Part shown: one piece after another, positions 45,474 to 53,767 of the stretch | Position numbering within the stretch: the first letter of the stretch is position 1 | Layout of the letters: the number at the start of each line of letters is the position of its first letter | Assembly (NCBI GenBank): GCA_002898375.1 | Contig: BEIN01000009.1 | Coordinates: 1-64,000, forward strand | DNA: 64,000 nucleotides | Direction: 5' to 3' | DNA from: a bacterium HR37 | Lineage (GTDB): Bacteria; Desulfobacterota_D; UBA1144; Nemesobacterales; CSP1-2 | Notes under the pieces: generated by a model | What the model was told of the DNA's origin: nothing | Seen by the model: only the letters and a program-made list of their open reading frames with translations | Database searches by the model: none | Translations under genes and position numbers: made by a program

Positions 45474-45818
45474 TTATTGTGAGTTTCTCTTCTCTTGAGC
45501 TTCCTTAGGCTGTTTTATTACCGTCCATTTCTGAAAGGGCTCAGGTTCAGCTTTCATCGGCATACCAAGTATCTTTAGTGAGGACACTTTTCCATCTGTT
45601 ATGTTTACCTCCACTCTATATCCTGTCATTACACTTGCAAGTTTATCCGGTGAAGCCTGCAGTTCGTACTCCATTTGTGTTCTATCCTCTTTTATCTTTA
45701 CCACCCTGTCTCCAACCAGGGTAACTTCACCTATTATGGTTTGGTTTGCACTGGCTTCTACTATGCTAATGAAAAGGAGAGCATATACAGTTATTGCGAG
45801 CGTAACATATCTTCTCAT
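45474..45818 (-). CDS. Secreted periplasmic protein of unknown function
   Basis: 114 residues with a Sec signal peptide (residues 3-22, cleavage likely after EASA). The mature part predicts a small beta domain: IIGEVTLVGDRVVKIKEDRTQMEYEL, a pattern like OB/DUF5666-type folds, described here only by appearance. GMPMKAEPEPFQKW follows. A GGGAGGTG site and a sigma-54 promoter lie upstream. It is the first gene of a minus-strand run reaching the MFS gene. Confidence 0.7.
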   Translation of the reverse strand: MRRYVTLAITVYALLFISIVEASANQTIIGEVTLVGDRVVKIKEDRTQMEYELQASPDKLASVMTGYRVEVNITDGKVSSLKILGMPMKAEPEPFQKWTVIKQPKEAQEKRNSQ

Positions 45819-45845
45819 GTTTGCACCTCCCTTCTTGATGTTTTA

Positions 45846-45861
45846 TGCAATATACATACCA
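45846..45861 (-). promoter_or_regulatory. Sigma-54 promoter of the secreted-protein/CpoB-like operon
   Basis: The minus strand reads TGGTATGTATATTGCA. GG and GC are ten bases apart, and only two positions differ from TGGCAC-N5-TTGCA. The start would be near 45835, just ahead of the ribosome site of the gene at 45818. Confidence 0.65.
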
Positions 45862-45890
45862 GCTTATTTTTTAAATGTAAAAACAATGTC

Positions 45891-45919
45891 TGTGTAAAAA
45901 CACACTGTGGAAACTGTGT
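45891..45919. promoter_or_regulatory. Candidate enhancer (UAS) with TGTGT/ACACA half-sites
   Basis: TGTGT-AAAA-ACACA (45891-45904) is an inverted repeat; a further TGTGT lies at 45915-45919. CTGTGTAAAA occurs twice (from 45890 and 45914). It sits between the two divergent sigma-54 promoters, about 125 bases from the rightward one, where an NtrC-type activator would bind. Confidence 0.45.
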
Positions 45920-46015
45920 AAAATTATAAAAGAGATTAAAACCGCATTCATTAATTTAATTAAAAAAAAGGCAAAGTAAAGAAGGAGGTTGGAGTTTTTT
46001 ACTGTTTCCTTAAGG

Positions 46016-46031
46016 TGGCATGGAGATTGCA
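46016..46031 (+). promoter_or_regulatory. Sigma-54 promoter of the two-component system
   Basis: TGGCATGGAGATTGCA differs from TGGCAC-N5-TTGCA at one position, with the required 10-base GG-GC spacing. The start would be near 46042, 28 bases ahead of the kinase gene at 46070, implying positive autoregulation. Confidence 0.75.
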
Positions 46032-46069
46032 ATTAACAGGGAAAACACTTATTTGGCCTCATCCTTTAT

Positions 46070-47440
46070 ATGTTTGATTGTAAAAAAACTGGTAAAATTT
46101 TAAAGGATTTAAATGGTTATTTTGCGGAGGTTTTTCGCAAATTGAGATTGAGCAGACAGATCACTCTTGGCTATGTAATTATGTTTTTTCTGATGGTATG
46201 TATAAGTGGTTTTTCAATATACAGCATTTACAAACTCGATAAGGCAGCTTCCAATATAGAAGGACGCTACAATACCCTCTCAAGTCTCATTTCAAAAAGG
46301 GATAGCAACGCTCAGGAGTACTTCAGTAACGAGATGCTTACAGATGCAATAAGGATTGCAAAGGAGCAGGTAAAGTACTCTTATGTTAGTGTTATTACTG
46401 TGGTATTTGCCGTTCTTATGTTCGGTGGGATAATTACCCTTACAGTTCCGAGGTTGATAAGCAGGCCAATACTTCACCTTGTAGATGTTTCAAAAAGGGT
46501 TGCTGCTGGTGATTTCTCACGCAGGGTGGAGAGCATAAAGGGAAGCAGCGAAATAACGGAGCTTGTTAGAGCCTTCAATAATATGCTTGAAAGCATTGAG
46601 TATCACGAAAAGGAGCTTGAGAGAAAAAACAGGGAGAATCTTAGACTTCTTGAGGAGACAAGAAGATTCAATGAGGTACTTGAAGCAAGGATTGAAGAGG
46701 CAACTAGAGAGATAAAGGAGAAGCAGGAGGAACTTATAAAATCTGCAAGGCTTGCTACTATAGGGGAGCTTGCAACAGGGATTGCACATGAGATTAGAAA
46801 CCCATTGGCTGGTATAGCCATAGCACTTGAGCTAATGAGAAATGAGATTGACAGTGAGGAGCACAAACAGACCATAGCTGATATCCTAAAGGAGATAGGA
46901 AGGCTTGAGAGGATCGTTAAGGAGCTCTTACAGTTAGGTCAACCAAGAAGTCTTAATCTGATAGAGTGCAGTCCTAATGAGATAGTGGAGAGAGCCTTAA
47001 GCCTTGTAAGTATGAAGGCAAAGGAAAAGGGTATAGTTATTGAAAAGGAGTTGCTCTCAGACGGGCTCTTCTACGTGGACCCTGAGCAGATAGAACAGGT
47101 CCTTATAAATCTTTTGATAAATGGGATCGAGGCTATAAATGGTTTTCCCGGAAAGATTACCGTCAGAACGGAAGACTCTGGGGAGTTTATATGTATAAGC
47201 GTTATAGACAATGGGTGTGGTTTTTCTGAAGAGGAGAGAGATAAGATATTCCAGCCATTTTATTCAACCAAGGAAGGTGGTACAGGACTTGGTCTCTCTA
47301 TATCGAATCGCATTGTTGAGTTGCATGGGGGAAGAATAGAGGTCTCAGGTAGTAAGGGGAAGGGTTCGGTGTTTAGGGTTTTTTTGCCAAAAAACCTTGC
47401 AGCTGAAGAAGATAGAGTGAAAGAAGCCAGGGTCCTGTGA
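46070..47440 (+). CDS. Sensor histidine kinase (NtrB/AtoS-like)
   Basis: 456 residues. Two membrane helices (about 33-54 and 105-126) enclose a periplasmic loop of only about 50 residues, too small for most ligand-binding folds. A HAMP domain (127-180), a coiled coil (180-225) and HisKA follow, with phospho-acceptor His240 in GIAHEIRNPLAG. HATPase motifs are LINLLINGIEAI, DNGCGF and GGTGLGLSIS. The response regulator gene overlaps its stop codon by one base. The short sensor loop suggests sensing of membrane or envelope state. Confidence 0.93.
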   Translation: MFDCKKTGKILKDLNGYFAEVFRKLRLSRQITLGYVIMFFLMVCISGFSIYSIYKLDKAASNIEGRYNTLSSLISKRDSNAQEYFSNEMLTDAIRIAKEQVKYSYVSVITVVFAVLMFGGIITLTVPRLISRPILHLVDVSKRVAAGDFSRRVESIKGSSEITELVRAFNNMLESIEYHEKELERKNRENLRLLEETRRFNEVLEARIEEATREIKEKQEELIKSARLATIGELATGIAHEIRNPLAGIAIALELMRNEIDSEEHKQTIADILKEIGRLERIVKELLQLGQPRSLNLIECSPNEIVERALSLVSMKAKEKGIVIEKELLSDGLFYVDPEQIEQVLINLLINGIEAINGFPGKITVRTEDSGEFICISVIDNGCGFSEEERDKIFQPFYSTKEGGTGLGLSISNRIVELHGGRIEVSGSKGKGSVFRVFLPKNLAAEEDRVKEARVL

Positions 47441-48822
47441 TGATGGGTGTTCTTATACTTGTGATCGATGATGAAAGGCTACTTTGCAGGCAATTGGAAA
47501 AGGCTCTAAGTCAGGAGGGGTATAATGTGGTCTCTGCATTTTCCGCACAGGAGGGAATTGAGGTTGCTATCAAGGAGAATCCTGCTGTTGTTCTGCTTGA
47601 CTTGAGACTGCCAGATGGTGATGGACTTGATGTTCTTCAAAGCCTTAACACGGTGCTTGAACCACGTCCTGCTATAATCATTATGACAGCTCACGGTAGC
47701 ATAGAAACTGCGGTATCTGCTATAAAGATGGGAGCTTATGATTTTATCGAAAAGCCTTTTCACTTGGATAAGCTAAAGGTGGTCATAAGAAATGCGCTAA
47801 GTGCTATGGAGCTTCAAAAGGACCTAAATACTGTAACCAGAAGAGAGCAGCAGAAGTATGGGTTTGATGCACTTATCGGTGAAAGTAAGGCAATGAGGGA
47901 GATTATAGAGTTGTTTAAGAAGCTTGTAGAGGCTGATCCAAAGACCATTCTTATTACGGGAGAGAGTGGAACTGGAAAGGGGCTTGCTGCAAAGATCCTG
48001 CATTTTAACGGTGTAAGGGCGGGAAAGCCGTTTATAGAGATTAACTGTGCAGCCATACCCGAGACACTTCTTGAAAGTGAGCTTTTTGGCTATGAGGCGG
48101 GTGCTTTTACCGATGCAAAGAAGATGAAAAAGGGTTTATTTGAGCTTGCAAATGGTGGAACTCTCTTTCTAGATGAGATTGGGGATATGAGTCTTTCTCT
48201 TCAGGCAAAGCTTGTAAAGGTAATAGAGGAGAGAACATTTAGAAGGATAGGGGGAACAAGGGATATAAGTGTTGATGTAAGGGTGATTGCTGCAACCAAC
48301 CGTGATATAAAGGAGCTTGTTAACAAGAAGCTTTTCCGGGTGGATCTCTATCACAGGTTAAATGTAATTAGCTTTGAGATGCCTCCTCTTAGGGAAAGGA
48401 AAGAAGATATACCTTTGCTTACCGAGTATTTTGTCAATCATTTTAACAACGAGCTTCACAGGAGGATAACGGTTATTCCGGATGAGGTAAAAGAGGCGTT
48501 TCTTAACTATCACTGGCCTGGGAATGTACGTGAGCTCAGAAGCACGATTGAGAGAGCAGTGCTTCTGAGTGAGGGTGAGAGACTAAATCCCAAGTATATT
48601 CGTCTGGAAGAATCTGACAGGGAAATAAGACTTGAGAGGTCTGAATCTGACCTGATTTTAAAAATCCCTCTTGGAGAGGTTTCGCTTAACGAAATAGAAG
48701 AGAGGGTTATAAAGGAGGCTCTCAACCTAAACAACTGGAACCAAACAAGAACAGCAGAGATGCTCGGGGTAACAAGGGAGGTTCTAAGATACAGAATGAA
48801 AAAGATGGGCTTGCTGGATTAA
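47440..48822 (+). CDS. Sigma-54-dependent response regulator (NtrC family)
   Basis: 460 residues from the ATG at 47440, seven bases after AGGG; a GTG three bases earlier is also possible. Receiver domain with phospho-acceptor Asp54 (VVLLDLRLPDG). The AAA+ domain has Walker A GESGTGKG and LFLDEIGDM; the sigma-54 contact loop reads GAFTDA, a variant of GAFTGA. The C-terminal Fis-type helix-turn-helix is NQTRTAEMLGVTREVLRYRM. It pairs with the kinase, and probably drives both sigma-54 promoters in 45846-46031. Confidence 0.95.
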   Translation: MMGVLILVIDDERLLCRQLEKALSQEGYNVVSAFSAQEGIEVAIKENPAVVLLDLRLPDGDGLDVLQSLNTVLEPRPAIIIMTAHGSIETAVSAIKMGAYDFIEKPFHLDKLKVVIRNALSAMELQKDLNTVTRREQQKYGFDALIGESKAMREIIELFKKLVEADPKTILITGESGTGKGLAAKILHFNGVRAGKPFIEINCAAIPETLLESELFGYEAGAFTDAKKMKKGLFELANGGTLFLDEIGDMSLSLQAKLVKVIEERTFRRIGGTRDISVDVRVIAATNRDIKELVNKKLFRVDLYHRLNVISFEMPPLRERKEDIPLLTEYFVNHFNNELHRRITVIPDEVKEAFLNYHWPGNVRELRSTIERAVLLSEGERLNPKYIRLEESDREIRLERSESDLILKIPLGEVSLNEIEERVIKEALNLNNWNQTRTAEMLGVTREVLRYRMKKMGLLD

Positions 48823-48846
48823 TGGAACAGGTCTTTAGCCTTGGTC

Positions 48847-49452
48847 TTACAATTGCTTTCTGTCTTTTATCGCCTTTCCAAGGGTTACCTCATCCATGTA
48901 CTCAATATCGCCGCCTACCGGTATACCGTGAGCTATACGGGTTACTTTTACACCCAGTGGCTTTATAATCTTTGCCAGATAAAGTGCTGTGGCTTCACCT
49001 TCTACAGAAGGATTTGTTGCTATTATGACCTCTTTAACGTTTTCTGTTTTGAGCCTATGGATAAGTTCTTTTATCTTAAGTTCCTCTGGACCTATTCCTT
49101 CTATAGGAGAGATAACCCCGTGAAGTACATGATAGGTTCCCCTAAACTCTCCACTCCTTTCTATTGCTATTAGGTCAAGAGGTTCCTCTACAACACATAT
49201 GATGGTTTTGTCCCTTCCTGTATCTTTACAAATTTCACACAGGTTTTCCGATGCAAAACTGTAACAGGTCTGGCAGAAAGTAACCCTTTTTTTTGTGTCA
49301 ACGATGGCTTTTGAAAGAGACTCTGAAAAACCAGCTGGTGCTCTCAGTATATAAAAGGCAAGTCTGGTTGCATTTTTCTCTCCTATCCCCGGAAGCTTTG
49401 AAAGGGTCTCAATTAGCCGTGATATTGGCTCAGGTAAACCAGTTTGTCTCAT
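48847..49452 (-). CDS. recR: Recombination protein RecR
   Basis: A 201-residue RecFOR-pathway protein that helps load RecA. HhH region SKLPGIGEKNATRLAFYIL, zinc finger Cys residues in TFCQTCYSFASENLCEIC, then TOPRIM with CVVEEPLDLIAIE and ATNPSVEGEATALYL. Normal length. It ends the classic dnaX-ybaB-recR operon. Confidence 0.97.
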   Translation of the reverse strand: MRQTGLPEPISRLIETLSKLPGIGEKNATRLAFYILRAPAGFSESLSKAIVDTKKRVTFCQTCYSFASENLCEICKDTGRDKTIICVVEEPLDLIAIERSGEFRGTYHVLHGVISPIEGIGPEELKIKELIHRLKTENVKEVIIATNPSVEGEATALYLAKIIKPLGVKVTRIAHGIPVGGDIEYMDEVTLGKAIKDRKQL

Positions 49453-49461
49453 CTTTCCATA

Positions 49462-49785
49462 CTATATGAGTCCAGGGGGAAGGCCAAAACCTGAAGCTAC
49501 CTTGGCTATCTCCTCCTTCATGACCTCTCTTCCCCTGTTTAGAGCTTCATTTACCGCAGCTGTGATTAAATCCTGAAGCATCTCTATATCGCCCTCTTTT
49601 ATTATTTCCGGTTCTATCTTAATGGATACTATCTCGCCTTTGGCTTTTGCAACCGCAACTACCATTCCTCCTCCTGCTGAGGCTTCAACGATCTTCTCTC
49701 CTGCTTCAGCCTGTAGTTTCTCAAGTTGTTCTTTTACCTTCTCGGCCTGCTTTAACATATTTTGAATGTTTCCACCAAACTTCAT
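49462..49785 (-). CDS. YbaB/EbfC nucleoid-associated protein
   Basis: 107 residues with the family layout: an N-terminal helix (NMLKQAEKVKEQLEKLQAE), Gly-rich turn ASAGGGMVVAVAKAKGEI, then the helix DLITAAVNEALNRGREVM and a Gly-rich tail FGLPPG. Members form dimers that bind DNA. Position between dnaX and recR is conserved across bacteria. Confidence 0.95.
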   Translation of the reverse strand: MKFGGNIQNMLKQAEKVKEQLEKLQAEAGEKIVEASAGGGMVVAVAKAKGEIVSIKIEPEIIKEGDIEMLQDLITAAVNEALNRGREVMKEEIAKVASGFGLPPGLI

Positions 49786-49788
49786 TCC

Positions 49789-51384
49789 CTACTCCTTTTC
49801 TTTTGTTTTTATCTTAATTATTTTACCTCCAAATATCTCAATGGCATCCTTTACCGCGGGTTCCTTGCGTATATTTTCCTTCTTTGCCAAGTACGAGGGC
49901 TCTTTAACACCAGGGTCAGGTGACTTTATATCTATCTTAACTCTTAAGTCCTTGGAGAAAAACTCTCTTGAAATCCTTTTTAGGCTCTCCTGTGCGTCTT
50001 GACGCATCAGGTGGTCGGAGTGAATTGAGGGTGTATCGAATTCTATAAGCAAGGTGCTGTTGTCAAGCTGGATTTTGCTTGCATGCTCTAGATGTCTACC
50101 CGTTATCGGCTTTTTAGATTTTACAAACCTTATAAAATCACCTATGTGGTTGTTTTCTTCCGTGGTGAGCTTCGTTTCTTCAGCGTATGTATCTGCTCCG
50201 TGTTTGACTCCGTCTGTTTCTTTATCTTCTTTTCTGTATTCCTTTCCTGCCTTCTGTAATCTGTCTATTTTCTCTATGATGTCCCCAATTTTGACCACAT
50301 CCTGAATTAGACAGAGCTTTACCAGAGTCGATTCAAGGGCAAGTATTGGATAAAGGGATCTCTGTATCTCTTCTGTGCTTCGTAGCATTAGGTCAAACAT
50401 CATCTCAAGTTCCTCAATTGATCTGTTGCTAGAGATTTTCTCTAGATCCTTTATTTCTTCAGTGGATATGTCCGGGAGGTTTTCTCCTTCACATACCTTA
50501 AGTACGAGTACATCCCTTATAGTTTTTAGTAGTTCTTCTGCAAACCGCTTGGGATTTATACCCTTTTCCAGTGCGCTGTGAAGGGCTTCTATGCTTTTTT
50601 TCGGATCTTTACTGAAAACGGCTTCAAGCGTTACCTTTACAAGGGATCTGTCAAAAAGCCCAAGTACCTCTGTTGCCTCTTGAGGTTTTATTGTGGTTCC
50701 AAAAGTTGCAACCAGCTGATCCAGCATACTTAGAGCATCTCTTAGACTACCATCTGCCTCTTTGGATATTAGGTAAAGTATTTCCCCCGGGACTTCTATT
50801 TCCTCAATTGAGGTAATCTCTTCGAGCCTCTTTCTTATTTTCTCTGCAGATACCCTTTTAAAATCGTATCTTTGACACCTTGAGAGTATGGTTGCCGGGA
50901 TCTTATGTATTTCGGTTGTTGCAAGTATAAAAAGCACATGTGGAGGTGGTTCTTCAAGCGTCTTTAGCAGGGCGTTAAAGGCAGATTGTGAAAGCATATG
51001 AGCTTCATCGATTATGTAGATCTTTGTTTTGCCGGATGAGGGTAGGTACTTTACGTTATCTATGATCTCTCTTATATCATTTACACTGGTATGAGAGGCT
51101 GCATCTATCTCTATTACATCAAGAGACCTTCCCTCTGATATCTCCCTGCAAAAAACACACTCAGAACAGGGTTCCGGTGTGGGCCCCTTTTCGCAATTAA
51201 GGGCCTTTGCCACTATTCGTGCTGTTGAGGTTTTCCCCACACCACGTGGACCTGAAAAGATAAGGGCATGTGCTATCTTCCTTCTGGATATGGCATTCTT
51301 TAAGGTTCTTGTTATGTACTCCTGCCCTATAACCTCATCAAAGGTCTTGGGCCTCCACTTCCTGGCAAGAACGAGGTATGACAT
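49789..51384 (-). CDS. dnaX: DNA polymerase III subunits gamma and tau
   Basis: A 531-residue clamp-loader ATPase. N terminus YLVLARKWRPKTFDEVIGQE, Walker A GPRGVGKTS, zinc Cys in CEKGPTPEPCSECVFC, DEAHMLS, and the sensor/arginine-finger region SRCQRYDFKR. The C-terminal third is charged and divergent, as expected for tau. An A7 run on the coding strand (50595-50601) lies at about residue 262; I do not regard it as a proven frameshift site. The 4.5S RNA gene lies 13 bases upstream. Confidence 0.96.
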   Translation of the reverse strand: MSYLVLARKWRPKTFDEVIGQEYITRTLKNAISRRKIAHALIFSGPRGVGKTSTARIVAKALNCEKGPTPEPCSECVFCREISEGRSLDVIEIDAASHTSVNDIREIIDNVKYLPSSGKTKIYIIDEAHMLSQSAFNALLKTLEEPPPHVLFILATTEIHKIPATILSRCQRYDFKRVSAEKIRKRLEEITSIEEIEVPGEILYLISKEADGSLRDALSMLDQLVATFGTTIKPQEATEVLGLFDRSLVKVTLEAVFSKDPKKSIEALHSALEKGINPKRFAEELLKTIRDVLVLKVCEGENLPDISTEEIKDLEKISSNRSIEELEMMFDLMLRSTEEIQRSLYPILALESTLVKLCLIQDVVKIGDIIEKIDRLQKAGKEYRKEDKETDGVKHGADTYAEETKLTTEENNHIGDFIRFVKSKKPITGRHLEHASKIQLDNSTLLIEFDTPSIHSDHLMRQDAQESLKRISREFFSKDLRVKIDIKSPDPGVKEPSYLAKKENIRKEPAVKDAIEIFGGKIIKIKTKEKE

Positions 51385-51397
51385 CTTTTTACCTTAA

Positions 51398-51503
<106 letters not shown>

Positions 51504-51527
51504 AACTTATACTAAAAATGCTCTATA

Positions 51528-51617
51528 CGGAGAGGGTGGGATTCGAACCCACGAGGGAGCTTTTAACCCCCTACACGCTTTCCAGGCGTGCACCTTCGTC
51601 CACTCGGTCACCTCTCC
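51528..51617 (-). tRNA. tRNA-Ser (anticodon GGA)
   Basis: A complete cloverleaf on the minus strand: acceptor GGAGAGG/CCTCTCC, anticodon loop CTGGAAA with GGA at 51581-51583, a long class II variable arm, and T-loop TTCGAAT. The discriminator base is G, as expected for serine. CCA is not encoded. It reads codons TCC and TCT. It lies 24 bases upstream of the 4.5S RNA on the same strand. Confidence 0.96.
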
Positions 51618-51679
51618 ATTGTAACATATCTAAAAAGATTCTAACACCAAGGAGTACAATCTTCAAAGAAGGCCTTATA

Positions 51680-52303
51680 TTAATTGCCCTTGTACTCACA
51701 CTTGCAAAGCTCTTTTCTTATAAAAGCAATTACGTTGTTTATGTCCCCATCCGAGAGTGTATTGCCCCAGGCTGGCATAAGGGGAGACTTCCCTACCGCT
51801 GCCCCTCCTTCTTTAATTACCTTAAAAAGGTGTTCATCACTCAGTGTGGATACATATGAGGCATCGGATAGATCCCTTGGCTTGGGCTCAAGGGCTGCTG
51901 CTGCTGGACCGTCTCCTTTCCCTTCTGGACCATGGCATGATGCACAGATCTGCTCAAACTTTTCTTTTCCCTTGGATGGATCCCCTGCTGTGTTTGTAGC
52001 AACTACCATGCTTTTTACTTCTTCTTTCAATCCTGAGTATCTTTCCATGGTTTCCTCTTTTATCGCACCTGCAGCCTCTTCCATCTTACCCTTTGCTTCT
52101 TTTCCCATTTGCCCGATGTCTTCTGCTACCTCCTCTGCCTCTTCTTTTATGTCTGTAGCTTTTTCTTTTAAGCTCTCTACCGAGCTTGTAACCTCACCGG
52201 GAGCCTCTTTTTTCTCCTCTTCCTTCTTGGAACAGGCAACCGCAAGTGAAAGTGATAAACCACATAACAGGGTTATAAAAACGGTAATTATTCCCTTTTT
52301 CAT
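51680..52303 (-). CDS. Cytochrome c lipoprotein with charged helical spacer
   Basis: 207 residues. The signal peptide ends in LAVAC (Cys24 lipidated). Residues 25-100 are Lys/Glu/Ala-rich and helical (LKEKATDIKEEAEEVAEDIG), a spacer from the membrane. Residues 105-195 form a class I cytochrome c with the heme motif CASCH (120-124) and axial Met in SPLMPAWG. CKC occurs near the C terminus. It is probably a periplasmic electron carrier tethered to a membrane. No oxidase gene is nearby. Confidence 0.88.
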   Translation of the reverse strand: MKKGIITVFITLLCGLSLSLAVACSKKEEEKKEAPGEVTSSVESLKEKATDIKEEAEEVAEDIGQMGKEAKGKMEEAAGAIKEETMERYSGLKEEVKSMVVATNTAGDPSKGKEKFEQICASCHGPEGKGDGPAAAALEPKPRDLSDASYVSTLSDEHLFKVIKEGGAAVGKSPLMPAWGNTLSDGDINNVIAFIRKELCKCEYKGN

Positions 52304-52415
52304 TTTTTCCTCCTGTTGGTAAATAAGGGTTGTAGGTTTTATTTTATACTGTTTTTGGGTTTTGTTAAGAGGTGAGTGTCTTTTTTTGAGGTTGCTACAG
52401 TAAGAAATGCGGAAC

Positions 52416-52444
52416 TTGAGTAAATATGGAGTCCTGTTTATACT
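52416..52444 (+). promoter_or_regulatory. Promoter of the enoyl-CoA hydratase gene
   Basis: TTGAGT (52416-52421), 17-base spacer, TATACT (52439-52444). A start near 52451 gives a 30-base leader with AGGAGG before the gene at 52481. Confidence 0.6.
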
Positions 52445-52445
52445 C

Positions 52446-52466
52446 GATTAACTAACTGTGATTAAC
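52446..52466 (+). repeat. Direct repeat GATTAAC, possible operator
   Basis: GATTAAC occurs at 52446-52452 and 52460-52466, 14 bases apart centre to centre, immediately after the -10 box of the enoyl-CoA hydratase promoter. Its place suits a repressor site, but it may be chance in AT-rich DNA. Confidence 0.3.
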
Positions 52467-52480
52467 AACAGGAGGTAAAA

Positions 52481-53236
52481 ATGGGTTTTGTTGAGTTTGT
52501 AAAGGACACCGAGGGCATTGCAAGCGTTAAGATAAATCGGCCCAAGGTGAACGCGTTAAACGAGTCTTTGGTGGATGAGCTTACAGAGAGTTTTCAAAGC
52601 ATTTCAGATGATTCCAACATAAGGTCTGTGATTCTTACTGGGGAGGGGAGTTTCTTTTCATTCGGATTGGATGTTCCTGAGTTTCTGGGTTATTCAAAAG
52701 AGTCTTTTACCAAGTTCCTCTTTAAGTTTACCGATCTTATAAAGTACGTTTTTCTTTTTCCAAAACCGGTTGTAGCTGCACTGAACGGGCATACAATAGC
52801 TGCGGGTTGTATGCTTGCCATGGCCTGTGACTACAGGGTTATGGTCTCTAATAAGGCAAAGATATCCTTAAATGAGATAACCTTTGGATCAACGGTCTTT
52901 GCAAGCTGTGTGGAAATACTTAAATTTGTAGTTGGGGGAAAGAATGCTGAAAGGGTACTTTATTCAGGCACCATGTATACGGCCAAGGAGGCCAAGGAGC
53001 TAGGACTTATTGATGAGGTGGTTTCTAAAGAGGAGCTAAAAAAGACTGCTATTGAGGTTGCCAAAGAATTTGCAAAGAAAGATACTCATGCCTTTAGAAG
53101 TATAAAGTCGCTCTTAAGGGAACAGGTTGCTGAAGAGATAGGTAAAAGAGAGAAGGATTCTATATTTGAGTTTGTGGATATATGGTATTCTGAAAGCACT
53201 CGCAGGAATCTTAAAGATATAAAGATACACAGTTAG
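52481..53236 (+). CDS. Enoyl-CoA hydratase/isomerase family protein
   Basis: A 251-residue crotonase-fold enzyme. Family blocks: KINRPKVNALNESLVDELTE, the oxyanion-hole region FSFGLDVPEFLG, and KPVVAALNGHTIAAGCMLAMACDYRVM. The second catalytic position near NEITFGSTVFASCVEIL lacks an obvious hydratase Glu, so the reaction may be isomerase- or other crotonase-type. A GGAGG site precedes the ATG. No other beta-oxidation genes are adjacent. Confidence 0.85.
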   Translation: MGFVEFVKDTEGIASVKINRPKVNALNESLVDELTESFQSISDDSNIRSVILTGEGSFFSFGLDVPEFLGYSKESFTKFLFKFTDLIKYVFLFPKPVVAALNGHTIAAGCMLAMACDYRVMVSNKAKISLNEITFGSTVFASCVEILKFVVGGKNAERVLYSGTMYTAKEAKELGLIDEVVSKEELKKTAIEVAKEFAKKDTHAFRSIKSLLREQVAEEIGKREKDSIFEFVDIWYSESTRRNLKDIKIHS

Positions 53237-53309
53237 TGTTTGTTTTAACGAGCTTTTAAAAATCGGGTAAACTGAGAGTGAGCAACAATTTCTTAAGGTG
53301 AGGTGGGTT

Positions 53310-53750
53310 ATGAGTATAAGTATGAGTCCTCAAGAGATCAAGGTATTTCTTGCGGAAAACAAGGTCTGTCGAATGGCTACCGTTGATAAAAACGGTATGC
53401 CTCATGTCATTCCAATGTGGTATGTAATCTTAGATGGTGATATATACATAGAGACAACTGGAACAACAAAAAAAGTTAAGAACATTAAGGCAAATGGGAA
53501 GGTTTCTTTGGTTGTGGATGCTGGTGAGTTTCTCTATGATTACAGAGGGGTTATGATGCAGGGAAGAATGGAGATTGTAGAGGACAGTGCCCTTTTTAAG
53601 AGGTTTCGGGAGGCTTTTGCTCAAAGGTACTTTGGTTCCGATGAACATCCCGGCTATAAAGTCCTTACAAGCATACCTAACCGTGTTCTTCTTAAGTTTG
53701 TTCCTGAAAAGGTGGTGTCCTGGGACTATAGGAAATGGAAGTTTGAATAG
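53310..53750 (+). CDS. PPOX-class flavin/F420-binding protein
   Basis: 146 residues with a split-barrel FMN-binding fold of the pyridoxamine-phosphate-oxidase type: NKVCRMATVDKNGMPHVIPMWYVILDGDIYI is spread over residues 14-45, followed by TKKVKNIKANGKVSLVVD. A GTG at 53298 also opens the frame, but the ATG at 53310 sits properly behind GAGGTG. Substrate and cofactor cannot be read from the sequence. Confidence 0.82.
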   Translation: MSISMSPQEIKVFLAENKVCRMATVDKNGMPHVIPMWYVILDGDIYIETTGTTKKVKNIKANGKVSLVVDAGEFLYDYRGVMMQGRMEIVEDSALFKRFREAFAQRYFGSDEHPGYKVLTSIPNRVLLKFVPEKVVSWDYRKWKFE

Positions 53751-53767
53751 GTGGGTTCTGGTTTCTT

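Noticed and set aside
45981..45995. AAGGAGGTTGGAG as the ribosome binding site of an upstream open frame
   Set aside because: No start codon lies at a usable distance; the downstream sequence is a T run followed by the sigma-54 promoter.
48160..48180. GAFTDA in the NtrC-type regulator as a sign of lost sigma-54 contact
   Set aside because: The change is in the fifth position only, and variants there occur in working activators; two sigma-54 promoters beside the gene also argue that it is functional.
50595..50601. A7 run on the dnaX coding strand as a programmed frameshift or slippage site
   Set aside because: It falls at about residue 262, too early to give a functional gamma subunit of normal length, and I see no flanking stem-loop or Shine-Dalgarno-like stimulator.
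51640..51668. AAGATT/AATCTT pairing followed by T residues on the minus strand as terminator of the cytochrome c gene
   Set aside because: Only six base pairs close a 17-base loop and the element lies within the expected promoter region of the tRNA-Ser gene; too weak to list as a feature.
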